In this document: positions 7,399-16,032 of the stretch, in pieces
Layout: every line of letters starts with the position of its first letter
How positions within the stretch are numbered: the first letter of the stretch is position 1
Assembly (NCBI GenBank): GCA_004321925.1
Contig: SCQH01000043.1
Location: 1 to 40,676 of the forward strand
Direction: 5' to 3'
Length of the DNA stretch: 40,676 nucleotides
Origin: Nitrospirota bacterium
GTDB lineage: Bacteria; Nitrospirota; Thermodesulfovibrionia; Thermodesulfovibrionales; UBA6898
The notes under the pieces: model-generated
Database searches by the model: none
The model's input: the letters and a program-made list of their open reading frames with translations, nothing else
Told to the model about the DNA's origin: nothing
Program-made: the position numbers and the translations under genes

Positions 7399-8527
7399 CG
7401 CGTTTTTTATTGATCCCTTCAAGTAACGTATTGAGCTGGTCTATCAGCTCTTCCTTGCCCTTGCCCAGCATCTTGAGCAGCTGCCGGAGGTCCTCCATGC
7501 GCTGGAGTATCTGCCGGTCCTCAGGGGCTGCTGCAAGTAGGGTCCGGTAAACCCCGAAGGCCTTCGAGTAGTTGCCTTCAGCGATAGCGCCGTCAGCATC
7601 CGCGACCGTCGTCCCCGCCTTCATGACCTCTGATGCGGGTGCCGGCGTTGTTACGGGCTCGGCAAAGATGTCATCACCGATCTCCTCAGTGATCTCCACG
7701 GGCGCAGAGAAGATGTCGTCACCGATCTCTTCAGGTGCGGAGGAGGTCTCTGCCCCGATCTCCTCTGATTCAGAGAAGGTCTCGTCCAGAGGCTCGTCCG
7801 GTGAGGCGTCCAGCTCAAACACGTCCGAATCACCGAAGTCATCGGACTCGGTGGTGTCGTCAGGATGTTCGATCGTCGTATCTTTTTCTGCCAGCAGGTC
7901 GTCGGGAGAGGTCCCGTCGTCTGCAGAGGTATCGCCGAAGATAGCGCTCTGAAACGCCGAGAGGTCTTCCTCTTTGACCGGTTCAGCCGCGGGTTCCTCA
8001 TTTTCTGCAAAGGGGTCCCCGACCATCATATTTATCTCTCCAAAGCCTGCGGGCTCCTCTTGCGGCTGCTGGGCGGCGCCTGCCGGGGCCGGGGATTCAT
8101 GCATCTTTTCAGGTGATGGTTCAGGCTCTGAACCCTCGATCTCACTGAGGTTGATCAGGGCATCTTCATCCATGGAGTTCAGCTTCAGGACCGTCTTGTA
8201 CGCGCTGATCGCATGGTTGGTGTCCCCGATCCCTTTATAGATCTCGGCGAGCTTCTTGTGGGCATAGAGGTTGTCAGGTATCGCCTTGATGACCTGCTCG
8301 AACTCGGCCTGGGCCTCTTTGAGCATCGCCTTTTCGATATAGATCTTTCCGAGCGCAACCCGGGCGCTCATATAGCCGGGCTGTTTCTCTATACCGCTCA
8401 GCAGGACATTGATCGCTTCATCGATCAGGCCCTCTTTCTTATACTCCTCGGAAAGAGGGACAAAGAGCTTCGAGTTTGGGTCTTTTTCGACCTTTTCTTT
8501 CAGTTTTTCTATATCTTTTAATGACAT
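7376..8527 (-). CDS. TPR protein with long acidic linker
   Basis: The 383-residue protein starts with three to four tetratricopeptide repeats (about 1-135; for example GLIDEAINVLLSGIEKQPGY and AHKKLAEIYKGIGDTNHAIS). A long acidic, low-complexity segment follows (about 140-315) in which EEIGDDIF occurs twice, then a C-terminal helical region (about 320-383) with one more TPR-like unit (AIAEGNYSKAFGVYRTLLAA) and a coiled end. No signal peptide or membrane segment is seen. TPRs mediate protein binding, so it is a scaffold candidate. It overlaps the roadblock gene, which hints that the two work together. No specific function is recognised. Confidence 0.75.
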   Translation of the reverse strand: MSLKDIEKLKEKVEKDPNSKLFVPLSEEYKKEGLIDEAINVLLSGIEKQPGYMSARVALGKIYIEKAMLKEAQAEFEQVIKAIPDNLYAHKKLAEIYKGIGDTNHAISAYKTVLKLNSMDEDALINLSEIEGSEPEPSPEKMHESPAPAGAAQQPQEEPAGFGEINMMVGDPFAENEEPAAEPVKEEDLSAFQSAIFGDTSADDGTSPDDLLAEKDTTIEHPDDTTESDDFGDSDVFELDASPDEPLDETFSESEEIGAETSSAPEEIGDDIFSAPVEITEEIGDDIFAEPVTTPAPASEVMKAGTTVADADGAIAEGNYSKAFGVYRTLLAAAPEDRQILQRMEDLRQLLKMLGKGKEELIDQLNTLLEGINKKRDEFFRNT

Positions 8528-8564
8528 TGTCTTGTCAATTTTTTATCAAATAAGAAGGATAAAG

Positions 8565-9758
8565 TCAAGCCTTGATTTCACGGACCCTGTCAAATATGGC
8601 ATGGGCAACAGAATTCTTGCTCATCAGTTCGGTGCCCTGCTCACCACTCCTGTCGATGATAACGACCCGGTTGGTATCGACATCAAACCCTGCGCCCGGC
8701 TCTGCGACATCATTGAAGACGATCATGTCCATCTGCTTGTCCCGCATCTTTTGCCGGGCCCTGTCCAGGTCCCGGCCGGTCTCTGCAGCAAACCCCACAA
8801 TAAAAGGCCGTCCGGGAGAAGATGCCACCGCAGCAATGATGTCGTCGGTCATGCGCAGTTTCAGCTGCGGCATATCCTTTTTGCCGAGCTTCGTCTCTGC
8901 CCGTGTCTCCGGCGAAAAATCGGCGACCGCCGCTGCCATGACCAGCATGGTTGCGGCCCGGGCTGTTTCCCCGGTCACGGCTGCAAACATGGCGGCAGCC
9001 GTTTCCACGGGGATATATCTGACACCAGCCGGCGGCTGCAGCGAGGTCGGTCCGCTGATGAGCGTCACCACTGCCCCACGGTCCCTGGCAGCTGCTGCCA
9101 GGGCATAGCCCATCTTGCCGGAAGAGCGGTTGGAGATGAACCTGACCGGGTCCAGATATTCACGGGTCGGCCCTGCGGTCACCACGATCCGTTCCCCGAC
9201 GAGGTCCTTTTTTGTCAGGGCCGAGCGTATGGCGTCGATGATCTCCGGCACTCCGGCCATCCTGCCGGTGCCTTCTTCCCCACAGGCGAGGCTGCCCTGT
9301 TCGGGCCCGACCAGGATGACGCCCTGCGACGTCAGCTGACTGAGGTTCCTCTGAACTGCCGGGTTTTCGTACATCCGCCAGTTCATGGCCGGCGCGATGA
9401 TCACCTTTTTGCTGCTGCAGGAGAGAAGACAGGTGCTCAGGAGGTCGTCCGCAATGCCCTGGCTGAACTTGGCAATGAGGTTCGCGGTCGCCGGCGCGAT
9501 GACGGTGATATCGGCCTCCTTGGGGAGTCTGATATGGGCCAGCGGGTCCTCCCAGAGCGAGGTGTATACCCTGTTGCGGGATGCGACCTCAAGGGAAAGC
9601 GGGGTTATGAAATGCCGGGAGGCCTCTGTCATTATGGTAACGACAGAGGCCTCCTCGTCATACAGTCTTCGTGCCAGTTCTACTGATTTATATGCAGCAA
9701 CTCCACCGGTTATCCCAAGCAGGACCGATCTATTCTTCAGTGGATTCAGGAAGTTCAT
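8565..9758 (-). CDS. coaBC: Phosphopantothenoylcysteine decarboxylase / phosphopantothenate-cysteine ligase
   Basis: This bifunctional enzyme of coenzyme A synthesis has 397 residues from ATG 9758; a GTG lies one codon earlier. The CoaC flavin domain (about 1-185) shows LLGITGGVAAYKS, a catalytic-type His in LAHIRLPKEAD, the PAMNWRMYENPAVQ substrate clamp, and the active Cys in GSLACGEEGTGRM. The CoaB synthetase domain (about 190-398) shows VTAGPTREYLDPVRFISNRS, then SGKMGYALA, and the C-terminal KNSVAHAIFDRV. It overlaps the end of rpoZ by about 30 bases. The order yicC-gmk-rpoZ-coaBC is a widespread bacterial operon. Confidence 0.95.
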   Translation of the reverse strand: MNFLNPLKNRSVLLGITGGVAAYKSVELARRLYDEEASVVTIMTEASRHFITPLSLEVASRNRVYTSLWEDPLAHIRLPKEADITVIAPATANLIAKFSQGIADDLLSTCLLSCSSKKVIIAPAMNWRMYENPAVQRNLSQLTSQGVILVGPEQGSLACGEEGTGRMAGVPEIIDAIRSALTKKDLVGERIVVTAGPTREYLDPVRFISNRSSGKMGYALAAAARDRGAVVTLISGPTSLQPPAGVRYIPVETAAAMFAAVTGETARAATMLVMAAAVADFSPETRAETKLGKKDMPQLKLRMTDDIIAAVASSPGRPFIVGFAAETGRDLDRARQKMRDKQMDMIVFNDVAEPGAGFDVDTNRVVIIDRSGEQGTELMSKNSVAHAIFDRVREIKA

Positions 9759-10161
9759 CACCCTTCTTGTCGCTGAAGAGCTCCTCGAATGCCTTTTTGT
9801 CTATTGCTGCCTCTTTTTCGTGGAGATAGACCTGGAGGTCCTTCTCGAGTTCAGAAAGGTCCTGTGTGGCCGCTGCCTTGCGGGAGTCTTCCAGCATCTT
9901 GCGGTAATCGAACTTGTTTGCCTCTTCCTTGGCGACGACCGCCTCGGCACCGGTCAGATATTCGAGTACCATGTTGCCGTCCTTGTCCAGGCTTGCGGCC
10001 TCTTCGATCGCTATGGATGTTACTTTTTTCGTCTTTGTCTGGATCTTCGACTTTGCGCCGAAGGAAAGGTCCTTGGCCCGCTGTGCCGCTATGGCGACAA
10101 GCCTGAACTTCCCGTCTATCTTTTCATGGTCGAACTCTACTGGCAGGGATATGATATCCAT
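9730..10161 (-). CDS. rpoZ: RNA polymerase omega subunit, extended
   Basis: Omega helps assemble RNA polymerase and binds beta'. The N-terminal region carries the omega signature KFRLVAIAAQRAKDLSFGA (about 18-36) and the following stretch that contains TSIAIEEA. At 143 residues it is longer than the usual 70-110. The extra C-terminal part (about 85-143) is charged and helical, of unknown role. The start is supported by GAGGAG eight bases upstream. Position between gmk and coaBC agrees with the identification. Confidence 0.88.
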   Translation of the reverse strand: MDIISLPVEFDHEKIDGKFRLVAIAAQRAKDLSFGAKSKIQTKTKKVTSIAIEEAASLDKDGNMVLEYLTGAEAVVAKEEANKFDYRKMLEDSRKAAATQDLSELEKDLQVYLHEKEAAIDKKAFEELFSDKKGDELPESTEE

Positions 10162-10174
10162 TCGTTTTTCTCCT

Positions 10175-10801
10175 CTATCTGAAAATATTTCTTTTGATCC
10201 AGCTCATGGTGATCTTGCTGCTGCTGAGGCGCTCAGCCGTGATGACCGCCTCGAACTTCCTGAGGGAGCTGGTCAGCTCGTCGTTGATTATAACATAATC
10301 GTACATATCGTAGTCCTTAATTTCGTCTTCTGCCTTGCTGAGCCTCCGCTGTATGTCGTCTGACCGCTCCCGGGTGTTGCTCATCCTTTTCTTGAGACGC
10401 TCTCCCAGCACGGTCAGGGAAGGGGGGAGTATGAAGATAAAAACACCCCCGTCGTACGAATCCTTTATCTGGCGGGCGCCCTGCGTGTCGATATCCAGCA
10501 GTACATCGACCCCAGAGGCCATCAGTTTTTCGAGCCTTTTTTTCGAGGTGCCGTAGAGGTTGCCGTGGACCTCTGCCCATTCCACAAAATCACCCTTGCC
10601 GATCATCTTCCTGAACTCTGTGTGGCTGACGAACGTGTAGTCGACGTTCTGGACCTCTCCGGTTCGGGGTTCCCTGGTGGTGTACGAAACGGACGGCACG
10701 ATATTGCCGAGCTTTGCCATGACCTTTCTGCAGAGGGTCGTCTTCCCTGCCCCGGAGGGCGCTGAAATGATGAAGATGCTGCCTTTAGTCTTCTGCTGCA
10801 A
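10175..10801 (-). CDS. gmk: Guanylate kinase
   Basis: The enzyme phosphorylates GMP to GDP with ATP. The 208-residue protein has the P-loop SAPSGAGKTTLCR (about 14-26). GMP-binding residues are present in SYTTREPRTGEVQNVDYTFV and FVEWAEVHGNLYGTSK, and the DIDTQGARQIK motif is clear. The LID region reads ERLKKRMSNTRERSDDIQRR. The first codon is TTG (10799-10801) with GGGGAG about nine bases upstream; no better ATG lies nearby, so inefficient initiation is possible. It sits between yicC and rpoZ. Confidence 0.95.
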   Translation of the reverse strand: MQQKTKGSIFIISAPSGAGKTTLCRKVMAKLGNIVPSVSYTTREPRTGEVQNVDYTFVSHTEFRKMIGKGDFVEWAEVHGNLYGTSKKRLEKLMASGVDVLLDIDTQGARQIKDSYDGGVFIFILPPSLTVLGERLKKRMSNTRERSDDIQRRLSKAEDEIKDYDMYDYVIINDELTSSLRKFEAVITAERLSSSKITMSWIKRNIFR

Positions 10802-10819
10802 TGGTCTAGCTCCCCTCTT

Positions 10820-11668
10820 TCACTGAATGTTCTGGACCTGCTCCCTGAGCTGTTCGATCACCGTCTTCATCTCCACGGTCAGGCCCGAGATGCCGAAGTC
10901 GACGGATTTGGAGGCTATGGTGTTCGCCTCCCTGTTGCATTCCTGAAGGATGAAGTCGAGTTTCCTGCCTATGATGCCGCCCCGGGTCAGGGTCTCGTCA
11001 AACTGGCGTATATGACTGTCGAGGCGGGCAAGTTCCTCGGCAATATCTATCTTCGCTGCCATGATCGCCGCCTCCTGCAGTATCCTGCTGCTGTCGATCT
11101 CCCTGCCGTCAAGCAGCAGCCTGATCCTTTCGTTGAACTTATCGTGGGCGCCCTGCAGTACGCTGCCGCAGGATCCCCTGATCTGTTCTGTCATGGTCTG
11201 CAGGGCCGCGGTCAGTCTTCTGAGCTCAGTGGTCAGCGACTCCCCTTCACGGGTCCTCATGGCCAGCAGGTTGTCAAGGGCCTGCCTGAATATCCCGGTG
11301 ATGATCTCGGGGTCGAGATGCTGGTCTTTTTCCATGAACATATCATGCAGGGCGATCAGGGCATTGATGTCGATCTCTCCGGGGATGTTGAGCTGCTCCT
11401 GGAGCTGTCTGAAGGCGCCGTGCGTCTTTTTGACCAGTTCGGTATTGATGCGCAGGTCTGTTGCCGCCTCTTCCGAGACCACAACGGCCACATCGAACTT
11501 CCCCCGCGAGAAAGAATCCCTGATGATATTTCTGAACGGGATCTCAAGCTGGTTCAGGAACGAGGGCGACTTGACCGAAATGTCGAGGAATTTGTGGTTC
11601 AGGGACCGGACCTCGATCCTGCAGCCGTCCTTCTCCGCGCTTCCAAATCCTGTCATGCTCTGTACCAT
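10820..11668 (-). CDS. yicC: YicC-family endoribonuclease
   Basis: The protein starts with the family signature MVQSMTGFGSAEK, which is why the ATG at 11668 is preferred to a longer frame at 11713. The length from there is 282 residues, close to the E. coli protein. The C-terminal DUF1732 region (about 200-282) has EELARLDSHIRQFDETL and LDFILQECNREANTIASKS, which are diagnostic. YicC proteins have been reported as RNases. The gene heads the conserved yicC-gmk-rpoZ-coaBC operon and is divergent from porG. Confidence 0.9.
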   Translation of the reverse strand: MVQSMTGFGSAEKDGCRIEVRSLNHKFLDISVKSPSFLNQLEIPFRNIIRDSFSRGKFDVAVVVSEEAATDLRINTELVKKTHGAFRQLQEQLNIPGEIDINALIALHDMFMEKDQHLDPEIITGIFRQALDNLLAMRTREGESLTTELRRLTAALQTMTEQIRGSCGSVLQGAHDKFNERIRLLLDGREIDSSRILQEAAIMAAKIDIAEELARLDSHIRQFDETLTRGGIIGRKLDFILQECNREANTIASKSVDFGISGLTVEMKTVIEQLREQVQNIQ

Positions 11669-11762
11669 AATCCGATAACTATAATGACTGGCAGCTTCTT
11701 TAGTCAAATCCATTTCAAATCCATTAATAATTTAAATAAACATATTTGTTCCTATATCTTCC

Positions 11763-11821
11763 TTGCAAAAATCATTTTTAATTGTCTAAAATGATAATTC
11801 AATACTGAAGAGACGGGAGGA
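11763..11821 (+). promoter_or_regulatory. Promoter and RBS of porGDAB
   Basis: TTGCAA (11763-11768) and TAAAAT (11787-11792), with an 18-base spacer, lie in an AT-rich gap between divergent yicC and porG. GGGAGGA (11815-11821) precedes the porG ATG by five bases. This is the only gap large enough for a promoter ahead of the plus-strand operon. Confidence 0.55.
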
Positions 11822-11826
11822 ACATT

Positions 11827-12402
11827 ATGTCAGAAACAACCGAAATACGGTGGCATGGACGAGGCGGGCAGGGCACTGTCACGGCAGCCAAGGTGCTCGC
11901 TGATGCCTGCTTAAGCGGAGGAAGGCATGTGCAGGCCTTCCCGGAATACGGTCCTGAACGGGCTGGGGCCCCCCTGAGGGCCTATAACAGGATCAGTGCA
12001 AAGGAGCTCAGGATGCATTGCCCGGTCCTGAACCCGGACATCGTGAGCGTCGTGGATGCGACCCTGCTTGACAGCATCAATATAGCAGAGGGCTCGAAAG
12101 AGAACACGGTATTCATCATCAACACCACCAAAGACCCGAAAGAGGTCCGGCAGAAGCTTAAGGCCTCGGACAAACAGAGGGTCGTCACGGTTGACGCCAC
12201 CAAGATAGCGATAGACTGTTTCGGCAGGGCGCTCCCCAATTCCCCCATGCTCGGCGCGCTCTGCAAGGTGACCGGTCTCATCTCCCTTGACCACCTGCTT
12301 GAGGATGTCAGAAAAAGTTTCGGCAAGAAATTCTCCCAGAAGGTGATAGACGGAAATCTGGACGCCACCAGGAGAGGCTACGAGGAGGTACACGAAGGAT
12401 GA
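11827..12402 (+). CDS. porG: Pyruvate:ferredoxin oxidoreductase gamma subunit
   Basis: This is the gamma subunit of the four-subunit oxidoreductase that interconverts pyruvate plus CoA with acetyl-CoA, CO2 and reduced ferredoxin. The 191-residue protein shows the family start EIRWHGRGGQGTVTAAKVLA (about 7-26) and the CoA-region motif FPEYGPERAGAPLRAYNRIS (about 39-58). The C-terminal half contains the expected AALPNSPMLGAL-like stretch (RALPNSPMLGALCKVTGLI). Its stop overlaps the porD start (ATGA). It is the first gene of porGDAB. Confidence 0.92.
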   Translation: MSETTEIRWHGRGGQGTVTAAKVLADACLSGGRHVQAFPEYGPERAGAPLRAYNRISAKELRMHCPVLNPDIVSVVDATLLDSINIAEGSKENTVFIINTTKDPKEVRQKLKASDKQRVVTVDATKIAIDCFGRALPNSPMLGALCKVTGLISLDHLLEDVRKSFGKKFSQKVIDGNLDATRRGYEEVHEG

Positions 12403-12692
12403 AACAGAAAGGTTGGAAGGATCTTGTCCCGGGTTCCGTTATCCTGGAAGGCGGCAGCGCTGCCAGGTTCAAGACAGGTTCATGGAGGGCATACAGGCCC
12501 GTCTGGAAGGAAGAGAACTGCATCCAGTGCCTTTTCTGCTGGATATACTGCCCTGATATGTCCGTCAAGGTGAAGGACGGCAAAAGAGGCGAGTTCGATT
12601 ATGACTACTGCAAAGGGTGCGGGATCTGCGCACTTGAATGCCCCGGGAAAAAGGGCAATAAGGCGATCGTCATGGAAGAGGAGGGCACATAG
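12399..12692 (+). CDS. porD: Pyruvate:ferredoxin oxidoreductase delta (ferredoxin) subunit
   Basis: This 97-residue 2[4Fe-4S] subunit transfers electrons from the TPP site to external ferredoxin. The first cluster motif is CIQCLFCWIYCP, the second CKGCGICALECP; all eight cysteines are present. The start overlaps the porG stop by four bases, and porA begins directly after its stop. Length and spacing match PorD proteins. Confidence 0.93.
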   Translation: MKQKGWKDLVPGSVILEGGSAARFKTGSWRAYRPVWKEENCIQCLFCWIYCPDMSVKVKDGKRGEFDYDYCKGCGICALECPGKKGNKAIVMEEEGT

Positions 12693-13871
12693 ATGGCCAA
12701 GGTCGTTGCTGTTACCGGAAATGAGGCGGTTGCCAATGCGCTTCGCCAGGTGAACCCTGATGTCTGCGGTATCTATCCGATAACTCCCCAGACAGATATG
12801 ATGCAGAGATATGCATCGTTCATATCAGACGGCAAGGTGGACACAGAGGCGGTCCTTGTCGAAAGCGAGCACAGCTCCATGAGCGCCTGCATCGGCGCTT
12901 CAGCGGCTGGAGGCCGGGTCGTAACGGCCACCTCGTCACAGGGGCTTGCCCTTATGTGGGAGATGCTGCATATAGCCGCAGGCGACAGGCTTCCGATCAT
13001 CATGCCTGTGGTCAACCGGGCCCTGTCGGCCCCGCTGAACATCCATGGCGACCATTCCGATGCCATGGGCGCCCGCGACACCGGCTGGATACAGATATGG
13101 TCCGAAAACGGCCAGGAGGCCTATGACAACACCATACAGGCCTTCAGGATCGGCGAACATATGGATATCAGGCTCCCGGTCATGGTCTGCATGGACGGGT
13201 TCATCATCAGCCACTCGATCGAGAGGATGGAGTATCTCGATGATCCGGAGGTGAAGAATTTTGTCGGACCGTTCAAGAACCTTTACCCCCTGCTTGATCT
13301 CGACAAGCCCAAAAGCTACGGTCCGCTCATACTGACCGACCTCTATCATGAATACAAGAGGGCCCAGCATGAGGTCATGCTGAAGACCAAGGATGTGGTC
13401 CTTGAGGTCGCCAAGGATTTTGAGAAGCTCAGCGGCAGGAAATACGGCCTCTTCGAATCGTACCGGCTTGAGGATGCCGACATAGCGCTCGTGATCCTGA
13501 ACTCGGCGGCAGGCACCTCAAAGGATGTTATCGACGAGTTCAGGGGCAAAGGCATCAAGGCCGGCCTGCTGAAGCCGAGGCTCTTCAGGCCTTTCCCCTA
13601 TGAAGAGGTTGCCGAGGCGCTGAAGAACACCAAGGCGGTCTGTGTCATGGACAGGTCGGATTCTTTCGGGGGCTACGGCCCGCTGTTCATGGAGATAAGC
13701 TCGGCACTGTACCAGCTGAAACAGAAGCCCGCACTGATCAACAAGATTTACGGACTGGGCGGAAGGGACTACCTGCCGTCGCATGCCGAAGAGGTGCTTC
13801 AGGAACTGCATGAAATAGCACAGGGCGGAAAACTGAAAATCATCAAAGAATATATAGGAGTGAGGGAATAG
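12693..13871 (+). CDS. porA: Pyruvate:ferredoxin oxidoreductase alpha subunit
   Basis: The 392-residue alpha subunit contains the pyrimidine-binding domain at the N-terminus with GIYPITPQTDMMQRY and VESEHSSMSACIGASAAGGR. The stretch APLNIHGDHSDAMGARDTGW is typical of pyruvate-type rather than 2-oxoglutarate-type enzymes; substrate is inferred from this. The transketolase C-terminal-like domain (about 250-365) follows. The direction, oxidation or reductive carboxylation of acetyl-CoA, is not visible from sequence; the rest of the gene set would decide. The ATG directly abuts the porD stop. Confidence 0.92.
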   Translation: MAKVVAVTGNEAVANALRQVNPDVCGIYPITPQTDMMQRYASFISDGKVDTEAVLVESEHSSMSACIGASAAGGRVVTATSSQGLALMWEMLHIAAGDRLPIIMPVVNRALSAPLNIHGDHSDAMGARDTGWIQIWSENGQEAYDNTIQAFRIGEHMDIRLPVMVCMDGFIISHSIERMEYLDDPEVKNFVGPFKNLYPLLDLDKPKSYGPLILTDLYHEYKRAQHEVMLKTKDVVLEVAKDFEKLSGRKYGLFESYRLEDADIALVILNSAAGTSKDVIDEFRGKGIKAGLLKPRLFRPFPYEEVAEALKNTKAVCVMDRSDSFGGYGPLFMEISSALYQLKQKPALINKIYGLGGRDYLPSHAEEVLQELHEIAQGGKLKIIKEYIGVRE

Positions 13872-13873
13872 AT

Positions 13874-14809
13874 ATGGCAACACCACTTACCTTAAAAGAG
13901 CTTTCAAAGAAAGAGGACCTGCTGACCCATGGCCACCGTATGTGTTCGGGCTGCGGGGCGCCGACCGTCGTCAAGATGGTCCTTCTCGCCACCGAACACC
14001 CCGTGATCGCGGCGAACGCGACCGGCTGCCTTGAGGTCTCCACCTGCATCTCGGAATATACCGCCTGGAAGATCCCCTGGATACATACGGCCTTCGAAAA
14101 TGCGGCAGCCACCCTCTCCGGGGTCGAGACGATGTACCGGTCGCTGAAGAAGCAGGGGAAGATCGACAAGGATGTCAAGTTCATCGCCTTCGGCGGCGAC
14201 GGCGGCACCTATGATATCGGCTTCCAGAGCCTTTCCGGGGCGATGGAGCGCGGGCATGACATGATCTATGTCTGCTATGACAACGGCGCTTATATGAATA
14301 CCGGCATACAGCGCTCAAGCGCCACGCCTCTCGGCGCCGACACGACCACCTGCCCGGCAGGGTCGGTCATCCCGGGCAAGCTCCGCGCGCGCAAGAACCT
14401 GACGAAGATCATGGCAGCGCATAACATCCCGTACACGGCGCAGGCATCCCCGTCACACTGGATGGACCTGATGAAGAAGGTCCAGAAGGCGCATTCCTAT
14501 GAAGGGCCCAAGTTCCTGAACATCATTGCCCCCTGCAACCGGGGCTGGCGTTCCAAGACGAACGATTCGATATTGCTCAGCAGGCTCGCGGTCAATACCT
14601 GCTACTGGCCGCTCTATGAGATCGAAAACGGCGTGACCAAGATCACCAGCACGCCGAAGGAGAAACTGCCGATCGCGGATTTTATGAAACCGCAGGGCAG
14701 GTTCAAGCACATTTTCGATCCGGGGAACGAATGGCTCCTGACGAGAATCCAGGAAGAAGTCGATGCAGAATGGGAAAAATTAAAGTATGCGGAAAAATGC
14801 GGTTGCTAA
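13874..14809 (+). CDS. porB: Pyruvate:ferredoxin oxidoreductase beta subunit
   Basis: The 311-residue beta subunit binds thiamine diphosphate through GDGGTYDIGFQSLSGA (about 115-130) and the following YDNGAYMNTG. The N-terminal motif HRMCSGCGAPTVVK provides two of the cysteines expected for a [4Fe-4S] cluster; further cysteines occur in the TGCLEVSTC stretch and near the C-terminus (AEKCGC). Length is normal. It starts two bases after the porA stop and completes the gamma-delta-alpha-beta order. Confidence 0.93.
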   Translation: MATPLTLKELSKKEDLLTHGHRMCSGCGAPTVVKMVLLATEHPVIAANATGCLEVSTCISEYTAWKIPWIHTAFENAAATLSGVETMYRSLKKQGKIDKDVKFIAFGGDGGTYDIGFQSLSGAMERGHDMIYVCYDNGAYMNTGIQRSSATPLGADTTTCPAGSVIPGKLRARKNLTKIMAAHNIPYTAQASPSHWMDLMKKVQKAHSYEGPKFLNIIAPCNRGWRSKTNDSILLSRLAVNTCYWPLYEIENGVTKITSTPKEKLPIADFMKPQGRFKHIFDPGNEWLLTRIQEEVDAEWEKLKYAEKCGC

Positions 14810-14841
14810 ACCAGCATGAAGTATGATATTTTTGAGGTGTT

Positions 14842-15336
14842 ATGAGCGGCTCTGACCTGATAATGTATGAAGAGGAGTTCAGCAAGATCGATGAAGAACT
14901 CCAGAAGCTGTACATCCAGACGAACGCAAAGGTCGTTTTCCTGGTGGACAAGAACGGTCAGCTGATAGCCTCTGCCGGGGAGACCCGGGAGATCGACACC
15001 ACATCGCTTGCATCCCTGACCGCGGGCAATATTGCCGCGACCGGGGGCATCGCCAGGCTCCTTGGCGAAAAAGAGTTCACGATCCTCTTCCATGAAGGGG
15101 AGAATGACAATATCCATATATCGCTCATAGGCCAGAGGGTGATCCTTGTCGTTATCTTCGACAAACGGTCATCCCTTGGTCTGGTGAGGCTGCGGGTCAA
15201 AAAATCTTCCGAGGCGCTGGTAACGATATTCAATGAGATTACCAATAAGTCAGAGAAGGAAAAGGGCTCCGACAGCCTTGATGAATCACCCTTTGCCGAG
15301 ATCAGCGATGAGGATATTGATAATCTATTTAAGTAG
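14842..15336 (+). CDS. Roadblock/LC7 protein, MglB-like
   Basis: The 164-residue protein has a roadblock core (about 8-125). Typical features are the N-terminal helix (YEEEFSKIDEELQKLYIQT), VVFLVDKNGQLIASAGE and LASLTAGNIAATGGIARLLG. The C-terminal tail (about 130-164) is acidic. It is encoded 12 bases ahead of an MglA-like GTPase, the arrangement of mglBA in Myxococcus, where MglB is the GAP that shapes cell polarity. Its partner is therefore likely the next gene product. GAGGTG precedes the ATG by four bases. The gap of 32 bases after porB suggests possible cotranscription with por. Confidence 0.85.
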   Translation: MSGSDLIMYEEEFSKIDEELQKLYIQTNAKVVFLVDKNGQLIASAGETREIDTTSLASLTAGNIAATGGIARLLGEKEFTILFHEGENDNIHISLIGQRVILVVIFDKRSSLGLVRLRVKKSSEALVTIFNEITNKSEKEKGSDSLDESPFAEISDEDIDNLFK

Positions 15337-15348
15337 GTACATGGTCAC

Positions 15349-15936
15349 GTGTCTTTCATAAACTATTCCTCCCGCGAAATAAACTGTAAGATCGTCTATT
15401 ACGGGCCCGGCCTCTGCGGCAAGACGACGAACCTGCAGTATGTCTATAAAAAGACGAACCCCGACCAGAAGGGCAAGCTTATCTCGCTTGCGACAGAGAC
15501 GGAACGGACCCTCTTTTTTGACTTCCTGCCGCTTGCCCTCGGTGACATCAAGGGCTTTAAGGTAAGGTTCCATCTCTATACCGTCCCCGGCCAGGTCTTC
15601 TATGCGGCCAGCAGAAAGCTGATCCTCAAGGGGGTTGACGGCGTGGTCTTTGTGGCCGACAGCCAGATCGAGAGGATGGAGGCGAACATCGAGAGCCTCG
15701 AGGACCTGCGGATCAACCTTGCTGAGCAGGGCTATGACCTCGACAAGCTCCCCTACACCATTCAGCATAACAAGAGGGACCTGCCGAACGTCGCGCCGGT
15801 GGAGAGCATGAACAAGCTCCTCAATCCGCGCAATGTCCCGTGGTTCGAAGGTGTGGCCGTCACCGGGCCCGGCGTTTTCGAGACCCTGAAGAACGTCGCC
15901 AAACAGGTCCTGATCGAGCTCAAGAAGCATTACTGA
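15349..15936 (+). CDS. mglA: MglA-like small Ras-superfamily GTPase
   Basis: The 195-residue protein matches MglA along its length. The P-loop is GPGLCGKTT (19-27), the switch II region [13 protein letters not shown], and the guanine motif NKRDLP. A C-terminal ALTG-like site reads [11 protein letters not shown]. MglA proteins are cytoplasmic switches that localise motility or division machinery, with MglB as GAP. The start is GTG at 15349; the nearer ATG at 15341 is out of frame. It is preceded by a roadblock gene. Role in this organism is inferred; pilus or gliding genes are not in the window. Confidence 0.9.
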   Translation: MSFINYSSREINCKIVYYGPGLCGKTTNLQYVYKKTNPDQKGKLISLATETERTLFFDFLPLALGDIKGFKVRFHLYTVPGQVFYAASRKLILKGVDGVVFVADSQIERMEANIESLEDLRINLAEQGYDLDKLPYTIQHNKRDLPNVAPVESMNKLLNPRNVPWFEGVAVTGPGVFETLKNVAKQVLIELKKHY

Positions 15937-16032
15937 AAAGATCGTCCGCGCAGTTCCCCTTCTGTTGTCCGCCTGCTTAGACCACCCTCGGCGCAATACC
16001 TCCGCCCGGGCAATCAGGCGCAGCGGCAGCGC

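Noticed and set aside
8409-9686. 425-residue plus-strand ORF
   Set aside because: It lies antisense to coaBC and the TPR gene and shows no protein motif.
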